DNA from: Dyadobacter sp. CY312
GTDB taxonomy: Bacteria > Bacteroidota > Bacteroidia > Cytophagales > Spirosomataceae
Assembly: GCF_021390535.1 (NCBI RefSeq)
Contig: NZ_JAJUXG010000020.1
Span: forward strand, 62,001-126,000
Reading direction: 5' to 3'
DNA length: 64,000 nt
Made by a program: the position numbers and the translations under genes. The notes beneath the pieces were generated by a model. It did no database searches and was not told where the DNA came from. It saw only the letters and a list, made by a program, of their open reading frames with translations. Shown here piece by piece: positions 8,600-17,817 of this stretch. Each line of letters starts with the position of its first letter. Positions within the stretch are counted from its first letter, which is position 1.

Positions 8600-10894
8600 T
8601 CAAAATTTAAATGAAAAGCTGGTCACAAAGTTTCTGGTAAATTGCGCATTTCCTACCGAATCCCAATATTTCTCATTGGATATATTGTTTAGTTTAAAAC
8701 CAAGCTTCCATTTGTCTTTTTGATAAAAAGCGGTCGCATTAATGGTCTGATATGATGGAATCGTATACGTGTTGCTAGAATTAACGAACGAATCGCTCAC
8801 ATAATTTCCTCCGAAACCCAATCCAACACCTTTAAGATTCTGGAAAGGCAAACGGTAGCTAAACCAGTAGTTGACGATATGTTGTGGTGCTTGTGTCTGG
8901 AATTTCCCCTCATATACATCAGCTTTGGTAAATTTGTTTTCATTAAACCCATATCCGGCAATGATATTCAGGCCCGATACAGGGTTGGCCGTAAGTTCAA
9001 CCTCAACGCCTTTGCTTACCTGCTCGCCGTCTTGAAAACTGTATAGTGCATCATCGGTACGCAAAGCATTGTCAACCCCAATATGATAATAACTGATACT
9101 GCCACCCAGTTTATTTCCTGGCAGTTCGGCTTTTATACCAGCCTCCAACTGATTCGCAAAAACCGGCTTTGGCTTAAACAGACTGCCATTAGGCTGCTCA
9201 ACAGGTCCCTGGTTTTGAAACCCGTTCATAAAATTTCCAAACAGCGATACCTGATCTTTTACTATCTGATAAACAATTCCCAGTTTAGGAGAAAGCGACG
9301 GCTGCACAAAACCTCCTTCATAAGTTTGCTCAAATCGATTATAACGAAGGCTCAGCATCGTTGATAAACGATCTGTCCAGTTGATCACATCAGAAACATA
9401 TATGCCCAGAGCATTTCCACCGTATGCGTCGTGCAATGCAGTTGTGGAAGGGTCTGCCAAAATACTGTTCACTCTGCTCAGGCCTGATCTTTCAAAGGAG
9501 TCGTTGATATTGATCTTGTCAAGAGGAATAATGCTGTAAGTAACTGTTTCATCGTTGTATTCATAACTTGCTCCTATCAACAGGTTGTGCTGAAAACGGC
9601 CGGTATTGAAGCTGCCGTTAAAATTCTGCTGGACATTGGCATACGTTCTTTCTCTTGGCCCAAAATGTCTGATACTGGTAACGGCTGTATCGGCACTGAT
9701 CCAGTTCACATAGGGCTGATAACTATGATTCAAAAATTCGTTTACATGCGACATGCCTGTGGTTGATGTCCAGTTTTTACTGATCTGATATTTGGCCTGC
9801 CCAAAATATTTTGTGGCCTGCGCATCGCTGAGCAAGTCATTATGAAAGAAAGATTTTTTAAAACCCAGCGGAATATCTTTTGTGGATTTGAAAGGAACCT
9901 GATCCGCAAAAAGCAGTGTGTAGGACAGGCGGGTGGCGTTACTTTTGAAATATTCAAAATCAAACAGGAACGAAAGGCGATCGCTGGCCTGGTAAGAAAG
10001 GCTTGGACTGATTACAAATCTTTTATTTTTTCCGTATTCATTTGAACTGTTCTGCTGATGGTTAACGGCGTTGAATCTGAGTAGTACTGTTTTTTCTTCA
10101 TTCAGCGGGGTATTTATATCAACCGTTGCTCTGCTTAAATCAAAACTTCCCATGCTGTAACCCACTTCGCCACCAAAAGCGGCATAGGGTTTCTTGGTAA
10201 CCAAATTCATAGCCCCGCCAAAAGTGGAAACCTGCGAGCCAAACAACGTACCTGACGGGCCTTTGATCATTTCGATCCGTTCAAGATTTGCGATTTCCGT
10301 TCCGGTGCGGTAAACCGAGGTCGCCATACCGTTTCTTGCGTAGTCGAAGTTCGTAAAACCTCTGAACACAACGGCGAAACTTCCGGTAACATATTCTGTA
10401 GGCGCAACACCGGCCGCGGCCCGAAAGACATCCTTCACATCAGTCATCATTTGCTCTTTCATCAGATCCTTACCCACCACTTGATAGACCTGGGGATTTT
10501 CTAGATTTTTCAAAGGCATCCGTGCCACATAGTCAGTTTCTTTATTCACCAGCCGGCTATCACCACTTACAACAACCTCCTGCAATTGTTGGTTGTCCTC
10601 CGCCAGAGTGAAATTTACGGAGCTGGTTTCTCCGGCTGTCACGGTTAAGGTACTCTTTTGCGTAACAAGTCCGGTAAAACTTGCCGTAAGCGTATATGTT
10701 CCGGCAGGAACTTTATTGATTACATAATGGCCAGCTTCATTGACGACAGTCCCCTTAGTCGTTTTTTCGAGAACAATATTTACAAATTCAGCAGGTTGGC
10801 CGTCGGATGTGGTCACAGTGCCCTTAATGGTGCCGTGCTGAGCCAAACCCTGCAATGAAAGAATGGACAAAATGAGTGTTAAAAATTTAAGCAT
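8600..10894 (-). CDS. TonB-dependent siderophore receptor
   Basis: Outer-membrane receptor of 764 residues for ferric siderophores or a similar metal chelate. Signal peptide at residues 1-18 (cut near LAQ-HG), carboxypeptidase-regulatory-like domain at about 20-105, then a plug with the siderophore-receptor motifs IEMIKGPSGTLFG and GGAMNLVTKKP (about 205-235), and a 22-strand-type barrel ending in the C-terminal aromatic FSFKF. It has the FhuA/FecA-like architecture rather than SusC, and no SusD follows. It is transcribed divergently from the NUDIX-type regulator at 11266, across 371 bp carrying promoters for both. Regulation by that neighbour is possible but not shown. No Fur box could be assigned with confidence. 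Confidence 0.92.
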   Translation of the reverse strand: MLKFLTLILSILSLQGLAQHGTIKGTVTTSDGQPAEFVNIVLEKTTKGTVVNEAGHYVINKVPAGTYTLTASFTGLVTQKSTLTVTAGETSSVNFTLAEDNQQLQEVVVSGDSRLVNKETDYVARMPLKNLENPQVYQVVGKDLMKEQMMTDVKDVFRAAAGVAPTEYVTGSFAVVFRGFTNFDYARNGMATSVYRTGTEIANLERIEMIKGPSGTLFGSQVSTFGGAMNLVTKKPYAAFGGEVGYSMGSFDLSRATVDINTPLNEEKTVLLRFNAVNHQQNSSNEYGKNKRFVISPSLSYQASDRLSFLFDFEYFKSNATRLSYTLLFADQVPFKSTKDIPLGFKKSFFHNDLLSDAQATKYFGQAKYQISKNWTSTTGMSHVNEFLNHSYQPYVNWISADTAVTSIRHFGPRERTYANVQQNFNGSFNTGRFQHNLLIGASYEYNDETVTYSIIPLDKININDSFERSGLSRVNSILADPSTTALHDAYGGNALGIYVSDVINWTDRLSTMLSLRYNRFEQTYEGGFVQPSLSPKLGIVYQIVKDQVSLFGNFMNGFQNQGPVEQPNGSLFKPKPVFANQLEAGIKAELPGNKLGGSISYYHIGVDNALRTDDALYSFQDGEQVSKGVEVELTANPVSGLNIIAGYGFNENKFTKADVYEGKFQTQAPQHIVNYWFSYRLPFQNLKGVGLGFGGNYVSDSFVNSSNTYTIPSYQTINATAFYQKDKWKLGFKLNNISNEKYWDSVGNAQFTRNFVTSFSFKF

Positions 10895-10931
10895 TGTATT
10901 TGTTTTTATTTGGACTTGTTATAAATAAAAA

Positions 10932-10963
10932 CAAATCTACAAATCTTTTATTCATATACGCAA
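10932..10963 (-). promoter_or_regulatory. Bacteroidota-type promoter of the siderophore receptor
   Basis: On the minus strand a TTG (10963-10961) is followed after 21 bp by TAGATTTG (10939-10932), which matches the TAnnTTTG -7 consensus of the Bacteroidota primary sigma factor. It lies 38 bp before the start codon. The rest of the 371-bp divergent gap (10895-11265) holds the opposite promoter and no further gene that I can see. Confidence 0.5.
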
Positions 10964-11226
10964 GGCATTAGCATTTTAATAACTCAGGGAAGTAGGAGCA
11001 AAATCAGAGTTGTAATTGACATGTCCTGGGATCATCTGCTTCTGAGATAACCAGCGTTCAATCCTTTTAAGAATAAAAACACAAAATGAACCAGCCAAAA
11101 ACAGGATTAATGCTGACGAAAAAATACGGAATTTTGAATGCGTAAGAATGGAATTTATATCTGCATTACGAATTTTTTAGACGCTCCCCACACCATTAAA
11201 TAAGTCGAACAACCGCGCTTTATACC

Positions 11227-11234
11227 TAAATTTG
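11227..11234 (+). promoter_or_regulatory. Promoter -7 element of the NUDIX-type regulator
   Basis: TAAATTTG, a full match to TAnnTTTG, lies 31 bp upstream of the ATG at 11266. No convincing -33 TTG is visible at the usual distance, so the call rests on the -7 element alone. Confidence 0.35.
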
Positions 11235-11265
11235 TCATTCATAGTATTCCTCAAACTCAAATTTA

Positions 11266-11985
11266 ATGCGTCAGACAGTTCCTGGTGAAATCAGTAAGTA
11301 TGGTGAAGGTTTCGTTAAAGGCCTTGCCATTGATGCTGTAATTTTTGGTTTCAACAACGACCAATTGAAGATCTTGATCATCGAGCATGGAGACACGAAT
11401 CTCTTTGCATTACCAGGTGGCTATATTTATGAAAAAGAAGACCTGAACGATGCTGCCAAAAGAATACTGGCTTCCAAAACAGGCCTTTCGGACATCTTTC
11501 TGGAACAATTCCATGTCTTTGGCGACTACAATCGAAACAATATTGACACCATTAAAATCATCATGCAAGGCCAGGGTATTGCACCCGACCCCGAGCATTG
11601 GATTTTGGGGCGTTTTTTTTCTGTTGGATACTATGCGCTTGTGGATTTCACCAAAGCCATTCCAACTACTGACGCCCTTTCTGACAGCTGTACCTGGTAT
11701 GACATCCATGATTTACCACCCTTAATACTGGACCATAAATCAATTGTTGATAAGGCTCTGAGCGTGCTGCGTGAAAATCTTGACAAAAAAATTGGCTTCA
11801 ATTTATTGCCTGAAACGTTCACCATGGCAACCTTGAAAAATCTATACGAAACCATTCTGGGTGAGCCGCTGCTACGTTCTAATTTTCAACGTAAAATTCT
11901 CAGTCTGGATATTCTGGAACGTGCCGAGGATTCTGTCAAATATGCGCACAAAGCTCCTTTCATGTACCGATTTAAGAACACCTGA
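11266..11985 (+). CDS. NUDIX-type transcriptional regulator (NrtR/AraR-like, non-catalytic)
   Basis: A 239-residue protein made of an N-terminal NUDIX fold (about 15-140) and a C-terminal winged helix (about 155-235; ETFTMATLKNLYETILGEPLLRSNFQRK is the recognition region). This is the layout of NrtR and of the Bacteroidota sugar regulators of the AraR type. The NUDIX box starts at G-G-YIYEKEDLNDAAKRIL, but the catalytic REUxEE core is replaced (R-I-L-A-S-K), so it should bind a ligand rather than hydrolyse one. It is divergent from the siderophore receptor gene and ends 5 bp from the end of the convergent GntR-type regulator. The effector is unknown; a sugar or ADP-ribose derivative is the family precedent. 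Confidence 0.8.
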   Translation: MRQTVPGEISKYGEGFVKGLAIDAVIFGFNNDQLKILIIEHGDTNLFALPGGYIYEKEDLNDAAKRILASKTGLSDIFLEQFHVFGDYNRNNIDTIKIIMQGQGIAPDPEHWILGRFFSVGYYALVDFTKAIPTTDALSDSCTWYDIHDLPPLILDHKSIVDKALSVLRENLDKKIGFNLLPETFTMATLKNLYETILGEPLLRSNFQRKILSLDILERAEDSVKYAHKAPFMYRFKNT

Positions 11986-11990
11986 CTTTG

Positions 11991-13019
11991 CTACAATGAA
12001 TTGCGGACATTTACTGTGAACGGAGCTGGTACGTGCTCTGTTTTATTGTTTAACGCAGCATAAGCAGTTCTTTTTCCTATAAATCCAAAATCGGTTGAAA
12101 TCGTAGTGAGGCCATTCAAAATCAATTTTTTGATCGACGTTTCATTGTACGAGATCAGGCCTACATCCACTCCTATTCTCATTTTCACATCCATTATTTT
12201 TTCGATTAGCGTAACCAGATCATCTTCCATGAGATTAATGTAAACCGTACCCGGAACAACTACCTCATTTTCTATATTCCCAATGAGCTCACAACCAAAG
12301 TTATAATCGTTGCAAAAAGCGCTGAATCCTTCAATAATATCCTTTGGATGATACGTCGTGACCGGGAAAACGAGTTTTAGGGTGTGATACTGACTGAGCC
12401 GGTCAAGTAATTGCAAAAGAGCCTCATAGATATCTTTCTCAAAGTTTTCATAAACAGCTGCAAAACTTCCTGTGACATCATCCATAAGCTTATCTACCAA
12501 AATCAGCTTGTCTTTTGGTATAAGATTCACCACTTCATGGGCCTTATCGGCATGTTCCATAAAATGAGGAACAATGATAAATTTAGAATAGTCGCTATCT
12601 ATTTTTTCAGTTATTATTCTTTTAAACAGGTTGAAATCATTGTTGTAAACGTAAAAGTCAATCGTTGCACATTCTCCTAAATGCATCACCAGACTGTCAT
12701 ATATGATCTTTTTGTGACTGCTCAGTTTATTGAACAACAAAAGAACTTTCAACGGTCTTTTGAAATCGGTGTTTGTGATGTATACGCCCTTGCCCGGAAT
12801 CGATGCTGCAATTCCCATCTTTTTAAGTTCATAGTACACGCGCTCAATCGTATTTCTTGAAACTTCCAGATCATAGCTTAAGCAATTGATCGACGGCAGC
12901 ATGTCGCCTTTCGAAATTTCGCCCCTTTCAATACCTGCAATAAATCCGTTCATCACCTGAACATATTTGGGGGTTACACTGAAAACGTCAACCGAGAGAA
13001 TGGACAGGTAATTTTTCAT
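11991..13019 (-). CDS. GntR-family regulator with LacI-like sensor domain
   Basis: A 342-residue repressor or activator. Residues 1-80 form a GntR winged helix (YVQVMNGFIAGIERGEISKGDMLPS, then LEVSRNTIERVYYELKKMG and the wing GKGVYI). Residues about 88-335 form a periplasmic-binding-protein-like sugar sensor (VLLLFNKLSSHKK..., DKLILVDKLMDD..., NGLTTISTDFGFIGKRTAYAAL). This hybrid type is common beside polysaccharide-utilisation loci in Bacteroidota, where it senses a monosaccharide. It is divergent from the SusC gene at 13174. The 154-bp gap contains a perfect 9-3-9 palindrome over the SusC promoter, so direct control of the 13.2-19.5 kb locus is likely. Confidence 0.85.
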   Translation of the reverse strand: MKNYLSILSVDVFSVTPKYVQVMNGFIAGIERGEISKGDMLPSINCLSYDLEVSRNTIERVYYELKKMGIAASIPGKGVYITNTDFKRPLKVLLLFNKLSSHKKIIYDSLVMHLGECATIDFYVYNNDFNLFKRIITEKIDSDYSKFIIVPHFMEHADKAHEVVNLIPKDKLILVDKLMDDVTGSFAAVYENFEKDIYEALLQLLDRLSQYHTLKLVFPVTTYHPKDIIEGFSAFCNDYNFGCELIGNIENEVVVPGTVYINLMEDDLVTLIEKIMDVKMRIGVDVGLISYNETSIKKLILNGLTTISTDFGFIGKRTAYAALNNKTEHVPAPFTVNVRNSL

Positions 13020-13065
13020 GGAAAAATATAAATGAAATTAGAAACTAAATCAGGACAGTTAGGGA

Positions 13066-13112
13066 CGGTTGATAAAAACCAATAATCTACATTTGTATCA
13101 CTTTGATACAAA
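13066..13112 (+). promoter_or_regulatory. SusC promoter with overlapping palindromic operator
   Basis: TACATTTG at 13088-13095 matches the TAnnTTTG -7 element; a TTG lies about 16 bp upstream, slightly close for a -33 box. Overlapping it is a perfect inverted repeat, TTTGTATCA-CTT-TGATACAAA (13092-13112), 62 bp before the SusC start. The symmetry and position suit a dimeric GntR-type regulator encoded divergently. Binding to the -7 region predicts repression. Confidence 0.6.
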
Positions 13113-13173
13113 GGAAATAAATTTTATGAATCATTAAAGAAAAAACCATGTCACTTAACCCAAAAAAGCTTCT

Positions 13174-16100
13174 ATGAAAACAAATGTCTACAGTATTTCC
13201 ATCCGGTTTCTGTCGCAAGCCCTGGTCATAGTCCTTTTCAGCTGCGTACAGCTTTTAGCGCAAACCAATATATCGGGTACGGTTACGGATGATAAGAAGA
13301 TACCAATGCCGGGTGCAACGGTAACGGTGAAAGGTACAACCACGGGTGTAACAACAGATGTAAACGGGAAATACGCGATATCCTCTGATGCCAATGCAAT
13401 ACTTTCATTTTCATTTATTGGCTACAAAGTACAAGAGGTTGCAGTTGCTGGCAGGTCAGTGATCAATGTTGAGCTGGATGCTCAGTCCCAAAATCTCGAT
13501 GACGTTGTTATTGTAGCATACGGATCGCAAAGCAAACACAATGTAACAGGTGCCGTACAGACAGTAAATCAGAAGGAGTTAAAAGACATACCGGCTTCTC
13601 AGCTCACTCAAAAATTACAGGGGAAACTTGCCGGCGTTCAGATAAACCAGACCACCGGGATACCCGGACAAGGTATGTCTGTCAGAATACGCGGACAGGC
13701 TTCCATATCGGCGGGTTCTGAGCCGCTTTATGTTGTGGATGGCTTTCCAATTACAGGAAATATTGCCAACATCAATCCGGATGAAATTGAAACAATCTCT
13801 GTCTTAAAGGACGCTTCTTCTACTTCTCTTTATGGATCCAGGGCGGCAAATGGTGTTGTTATTGTAACCACCAAAAGAGCAAAGGCGGGAACTTCGACGA
13901 TCAGTGTGAGTGCTTACACCGGTATTCAGCAAATTCCTCAAAAAGGAAGACCTGATATGATGAATGCAACCGAATTTGCACAATTTAAAAAAGAAGTTGC
14001 GATCGAAAATGGGCAAACAGTTCCGGATATATTTCAAAATCCGGAGCAGTACGGAGAAGGGACAAACTGGTACGATGCAGTAACGCGCTCAGCTTCCATT
14101 CAGAACTATTCTGTTTCTTTCAATAGCAGTAAAGACAAGTTTAGTACTTCTGTGGTTGCAGGTTATTTCAAGCAAAATGGTGTACTTCTGAATTCGGATT
14201 ACAGCAGGTACTCGCTTCGTATCAACACCGATTACAAGTTTAATGACAAAGTGAAGGTAGGTTTCAATGCTGCTCCGACATTCTCTTCGAATCACACTCC
14301 TCAAAGTGACGGTATCTGGTACAATTCTCCAAGTATTGTTCAGTCGTCTCTATTGACTTCGCCTCTGGCGCCATACAAAAATGCTGACGGATCAATTCCG
14401 CTAAATACCAATGGTTATGGAACTGCGGACGGACCAAACTGGTATAATCAGGTGCAGGTAGTTAAAAATAAGGCCAGAAACAGTGGGCTTCTTGCCAACG
14501 GATTCATTGAAATAGAACCAATAAACGGACTTACCTACAAATCGAGTATTAATATTGATTTGGGAAATTCAGTATCTGATTACTTCTATCCGTCCACGGC
14601 AGGAAACGTATTCAATGCACCCAATGAATCAGATGTTTCCCGAATTAATGCGTCACATGGAAATTCGCTGGGTTACTCATGGCTTTGGGAAAATACCCTT
14701 TCTTACCAGAAAAGCATAGGTGAACATCAGTTTGATATTCTCGGTGGATATACCTCTCAAACCGCACACTCAGAAACAGGATCTTTCTCGGCAACCGGAT
14801 TTCCGGACAATAAGGTGCAAACCTTCAATGCAGCAAAAACCATCACAGGCGGTACGGACATTCAGGATTGGACGCTGTTGTCTTATGTTGGTCGTGTCAA
14901 CTACAATTTTAAGCAGAAGTACATTTTATCTGCAGCAATCAGAAGAGACGGATCCTCGAAATTCGGGGTTGACAAAAGATGGGGAAATTTCCCTTCGGTA
15001 TCGGCGGGCTGGATCATCTCAGACGAGGCATTTATGTCAAACATCAAGGCGGTTTCTTTCCTGAAATTGAGAGCTAGTTATGGTGTAATAGGCAACAACA
15101 ACGTGGGTAATTACACACAATACGCAAGTGTGGTTGCTACCAACAACCCTGTCGGAAACCAGTATGTGAGCGGTAAAAGTATCGCCGGCCTGAACAATAC
15201 TGCACTAGGCTGGGAAAACACCAAAGAGCTGGATTTGGGTGTGGATATTAACTTTCTTAATAACCGGATCAATTTCGGATACGACTATTATCACAAAACA
15301 ACAGATGCATTGTTGTATACAGTCGACATTCCAATCTCTTCCGGTTTTTTCAACTTTGCTACCAACATCGGCAAGCTCGCATTCTGGGGGCATGAATTTA
15401 CGCTGAGCTCGCAAAATCTGAGAGGGAATTTAACCTGGAACACAGATTTCAACATTTCATTTAATAAAAATAAAGCATTGGCTTTGGGTACTGCAAATGC
15501 GGCCATTTTCGGAGACAATACCATCACCGAAGTTGGCAAACCTCTTGGGCAATTGTATGCATTGGAATGGCTTGGTGTTTACAAAGACCAGGCAGATTTC
15601 GACAGCTCACCCAGGTATGCAGGGGCGGAAGTTGGAACTGTAAAATTCAAAGATGTGAATGGTGACGGGATTGTAACAAACGATGACCGCGACAAAACCG
15701 TAGTCGGCAATAGTGCGCCGAAAGCCATATTCGGTATCACCAACTCCTTCACTTACAAGAACTTTGATCTTTCCATTGTCGGTGCAGGTGCTTTCGGAAA
15801 TAAAATCATAAACGTAAGCGAAAGATTCACCACCAACCTGGACGGTACATTTAACGTCCTGAAAGGTGTATCACAAAGATGGCGATCCGAAGAAGATCCG
15901 GGTGCTGGAATTTATGGAAAATCAAAAGCGAATACCACCGGCTACGAACGCGACTGGTCCAGCTCCAAATTCATTTACAACGCCAATTATTTCACCATCA
16001 AGAATATCACGCTGGGTTACCAGGTTGGGCTGAAAGAAAACAAATACATCCACGGACTACGCGTGTACACCAGCATTCAACATGCATTTGTTTTCACCAA

Positions 16101-16215
16101 ATATCCAGGCGGCAATCCGGAAGTTTCAGCCGCGGGCGGACTGTTCTCAGGAAGTGATTACACCACCTACCCTGTTCCGCGCACATTTACGCTTGGTATT
16201 AACTTTAATCTTTAA
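13174..16215 (+). CDS. SusC-like TonB-dependent receptor
   Basis: A 1013-residue SusC/RagA-type outer-membrane transporter: signal peptide (about 1-29, ending LLAQ), carboxypeptidase-regulatory-like domain (30-110), plug (about 118-230, with IETISVLKDASSTSLYGSRAANGVVIVTTKR) and a barrel ending in the FTLGINFNL tail. It has no STN domain, unlike the first SusC in the window, so it does not fit FecR/sigma control and instead sits next to a GntR-type regulator. The SusD gene begins 11 bp downstream. Together with the GH78-like gene this suggests uptake of a rhamnose-containing glycan (inference). Confidence 0.94.
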   Translation: MKTNVYSISIRFLSQALVIVLFSCVQLLAQTNISGTVTDDKKIPMPGATVTVKGTTTGVTTDVNGKYAISSDANAILSFSFIGYKVQEVAVAGRSVINVELDAQSQNLDDVVIVAYGSQSKHNVTGAVQTVNQKELKDIPASQLTQKLQGKLAGVQINQTTGIPGQGMSVRIRGQASISAGSEPLYVVDGFPITGNIANINPDEIETISVLKDASSTSLYGSRAANGVVIVTTKRAKAGTSTISVSAYTGIQQIPQKGRPDMMNATEFAQFKKEVAIENGQTVPDIFQNPEQYGEGTNWYDAVTRSASIQNYSVSFNSSKDKFSTSVVAGYFKQNGVLLNSDYSRYSLRINTDYKFNDKVKVGFNAAPTFSSNHTPQSDGIWYNSPSIVQSSLLTSPLAPYKNADGSIPLNTNGYGTADGPNWYNQVQVVKNKARNSGLLANGFIEIEPINGLTYKSSINIDLGNSVSDYFYPSTAGNVFNAPNESDVSRINASHGNSLGYSWLWENTLSYQKSIGEHQFDILGGYTSQTAHSETGSFSATGFPDNKVQTFNAAKTITGGTDIQDWTLLSYVGRVNYNFKQKYILSAAIRRDGSSKFGVDKRWGNFPSVSAGWIISDEAFMSNIKAVSFLKLRASYGVIGNNNVGNYTQYASVVATNNPVGNQYVSGKSIAGLNNTALGWENTKELDLGVDINFLNNRINFGYDYYHKTTDALLYTVDIPISSGFFNFATNIGKLAFWGHEFTLSSQNLRGNLTWNTDFNISFNKNKALALGTANAAIFGDNTITEVGKPLGQLYALEWLGVYKDQADFDSSPRYAGAEVGTVKFKDVNGDGIVTNDDRDKTVVGNSAPKAIFGITNSFTYKNFDLSIVGAGAFGNKIINVSERFTTNLDGTFNVLKGVSQRWRSEEDPGAGIYGKSKANTTGYERDWSSSKFIYNANYFTIKNITLGYQVGLKENKYIHGLRVYTSIQHAFVFTKYPGGNPEVSAAGGLFSGSDYTTYPVPRTFTLGINFNL

Positions 16216-16225
16216 CATCGGGATC

Positions 16226-17719
16226 ATGAAATTCAAACTTTTTATACTCGGCGCTCTTCTTTCGTCCTGCTCAGACGATTTCCTTACCAAGGTGCCTGAA
16301 ACAGTGGTATCCGCAGCAGATTTTTACAAAACGGAGTCCGATTTCCAACAAGCCATTGTAGGGCTTTATAACCCACTCAGAACTTTGTACGGCACCGGAC
16401 TGGCAGACGCAGGTGCGTGGTCGATGGGAGAAATGCGATCTGACAACACCACTTTCAGTTTCAACGCCGGCAATAGAGGTTACGCCGACAGAGAATACGT
16501 TGACCTTTTCACCGATGATGCCAATAGTGGCGCTACTTCAAACAAATACAACAACAATTACATCATCATTGGAAGAGCCAATCAGGTGTTACGGACCATC
16601 GACGCGGCAGCATTTGATGAAACCCAGAAGAACAACTTCAAGGGGCAGGCACTTTTCCTGAGGGCATTCTGCTACTTTGATCTGGTTCAGTATTATGGTG
16701 ATGTTCCGTTGGCGCTCATCCCGCCCACAAGTTTTGAGCAAACTTCCCTGCCTCGGTCACCAAAAGCGGATGTATACAAGCAGATCATCGCTGATGCAAC
16801 ATTGGCCGCATCTCTGTTACCCGATCCATCCAAACAAATAAAGGGTTACGTGGCTAACGGAGCTGCATATGCGCTATTGGGCAATGTACATCTGGTGCTA
16901 AAACAGTGGACAGAGGCAGAAAATGCTCTAACAAAAGTGCAGGGATATTCTTTAATGTCTGACTATGCAGCTGTGTTTGATCCTAACAACAAAAACAATG
17001 TGGAGTCGATATTTGAGGTACAATATCTGGATGAGCCAACGGCGGGTTCGGCAAGTAATTTTGCCTACAATTTCCTGCCCATTCTGGCAGATCCGGGCGT
17101 AATCCCGGGTTTCCCTTCGGGTAACACCAACTCATACGCCGGATGGAATACGCCCACACCCGATCTGATAAATATCTATGACCAATCTGATAAAAGAAAA
17201 GCAGCCTCCATTGGATTTTACAACGGAGAAGGTTACACCAACAGGCCGTATATCAAGAAATTTACCCACGGAGCTAAAATTGCCCCGAATACCAATGACA
17301 ACTGGCCGGTATATCGTTATGCGGAAGTGCTGCTGATGCTCGCCGAAGCCCAAAATGAACAGGGTAAAGCAACGGCGCTGGCAAATCTCAATGCGGTTCA
17401 CGCGCATAGCCGAACAGGGCTGGCTCCGATCGCAAGCACGGGACAGGCGGAGCTCCGTGAGCTGATCCTGAAAGAACGCCAGATTGAACTTGCATTTGAA
17501 AACAAAAGGTGGCTCGACCTGGTAAGATCCGGTAAAGCCGTTGCGATAATGAATGCTCAGGGAGCAAAGATCAGAGCAAACCCGGAAGCATATTATTATC
17601 CCAAAGGCATATCACCGGTGTCAGGTTCTTACACCGTTACCGAATCCAAATTGTTGTTTCCCATTCCTCAAAGGGAATTGAGGCTGAATCCTGATATAGA
17701 ACAAAACCCGGGATACTAA
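16226..17719 (+). CDS. SusD/RagB-like lipoprotein
   Basis: Surface glycan-binding partner of the preceding SusC. The longest frame opens inside the SusC gene, but the ATG at 16226 is right: it gives a 497-residue protein beginning with a short signal peptide and lipobox LLSSC, followed by SDDFLTKVPE. SusD motifs include NNFKGQALFLRAFCYFDLVQYYGDVPL (about 130-156) and the C-terminal ILKERQIELAFENKRWLDLVRSGK, and it ends in the usual LNPDIEQNPGY. It is 11 bp after the SusC stop and is followed by a terminator at 17730. Confidence 0.93.
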   Translation: MKFKLFILGALLSSCSDDFLTKVPETVVSAADFYKTESDFQQAIVGLYNPLRTLYGTGLADAGAWSMGEMRSDNTTFSFNAGNRGYADREYVDLFTDDANSGATSNKYNNNYIIIGRANQVLRTIDAAAFDETQKNNFKGQALFLRAFCYFDLVQYYGDVPLALIPPTSFEQTSLPRSPKADVYKQIIADATLAASLLPDPSKQIKGYVANGAAYALLGNVHLVLKQWTEAENALTKVQGYSLMSDYAAVFDPNNKNNVESIFEVQYLDEPTAGSASNFAYNFLPILADPGVIPGFPSGNTNSYAGWNTPTPDLINIYDQSDKRKAASIGFYNGEGYTNRPYIKKFTHGAKIAPNTNDNWPVYRYAEVLLMLAEAQNEQGKATALANLNAVHAHSRTGLAPIASTGQAELRELILKERQIELAFENKRWLDLVRSGKAVAIMNAQGAKIRANPEAYYYPKGISPVSGSYTVTESKLLFPIPQRELRLNPDIEQNPGY

Positions 17720-17729
17720 TTCCCAAGGT

Positions 17730-17766
17730 CACTGAATTGGAATGACCAATTCAGTGGCTTTTTTAA
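17730..17766 (+). terminator. Terminator after the second SusD
   Basis: A perfect 11-bp inverted repeat (17730-17740 with 17746-17756, 5-nt loop) followed by GCTTTTTTAA. It should end or reduce the SusC-SusD transcript, so the next gene is either read through or has its own start. Confidence 0.8.
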
Positions 17767-17817
17767 TTTAATAGGCAAACCAATTTAACAAAGCATTTCA
17801 CTTCCTGATTATTAGAA

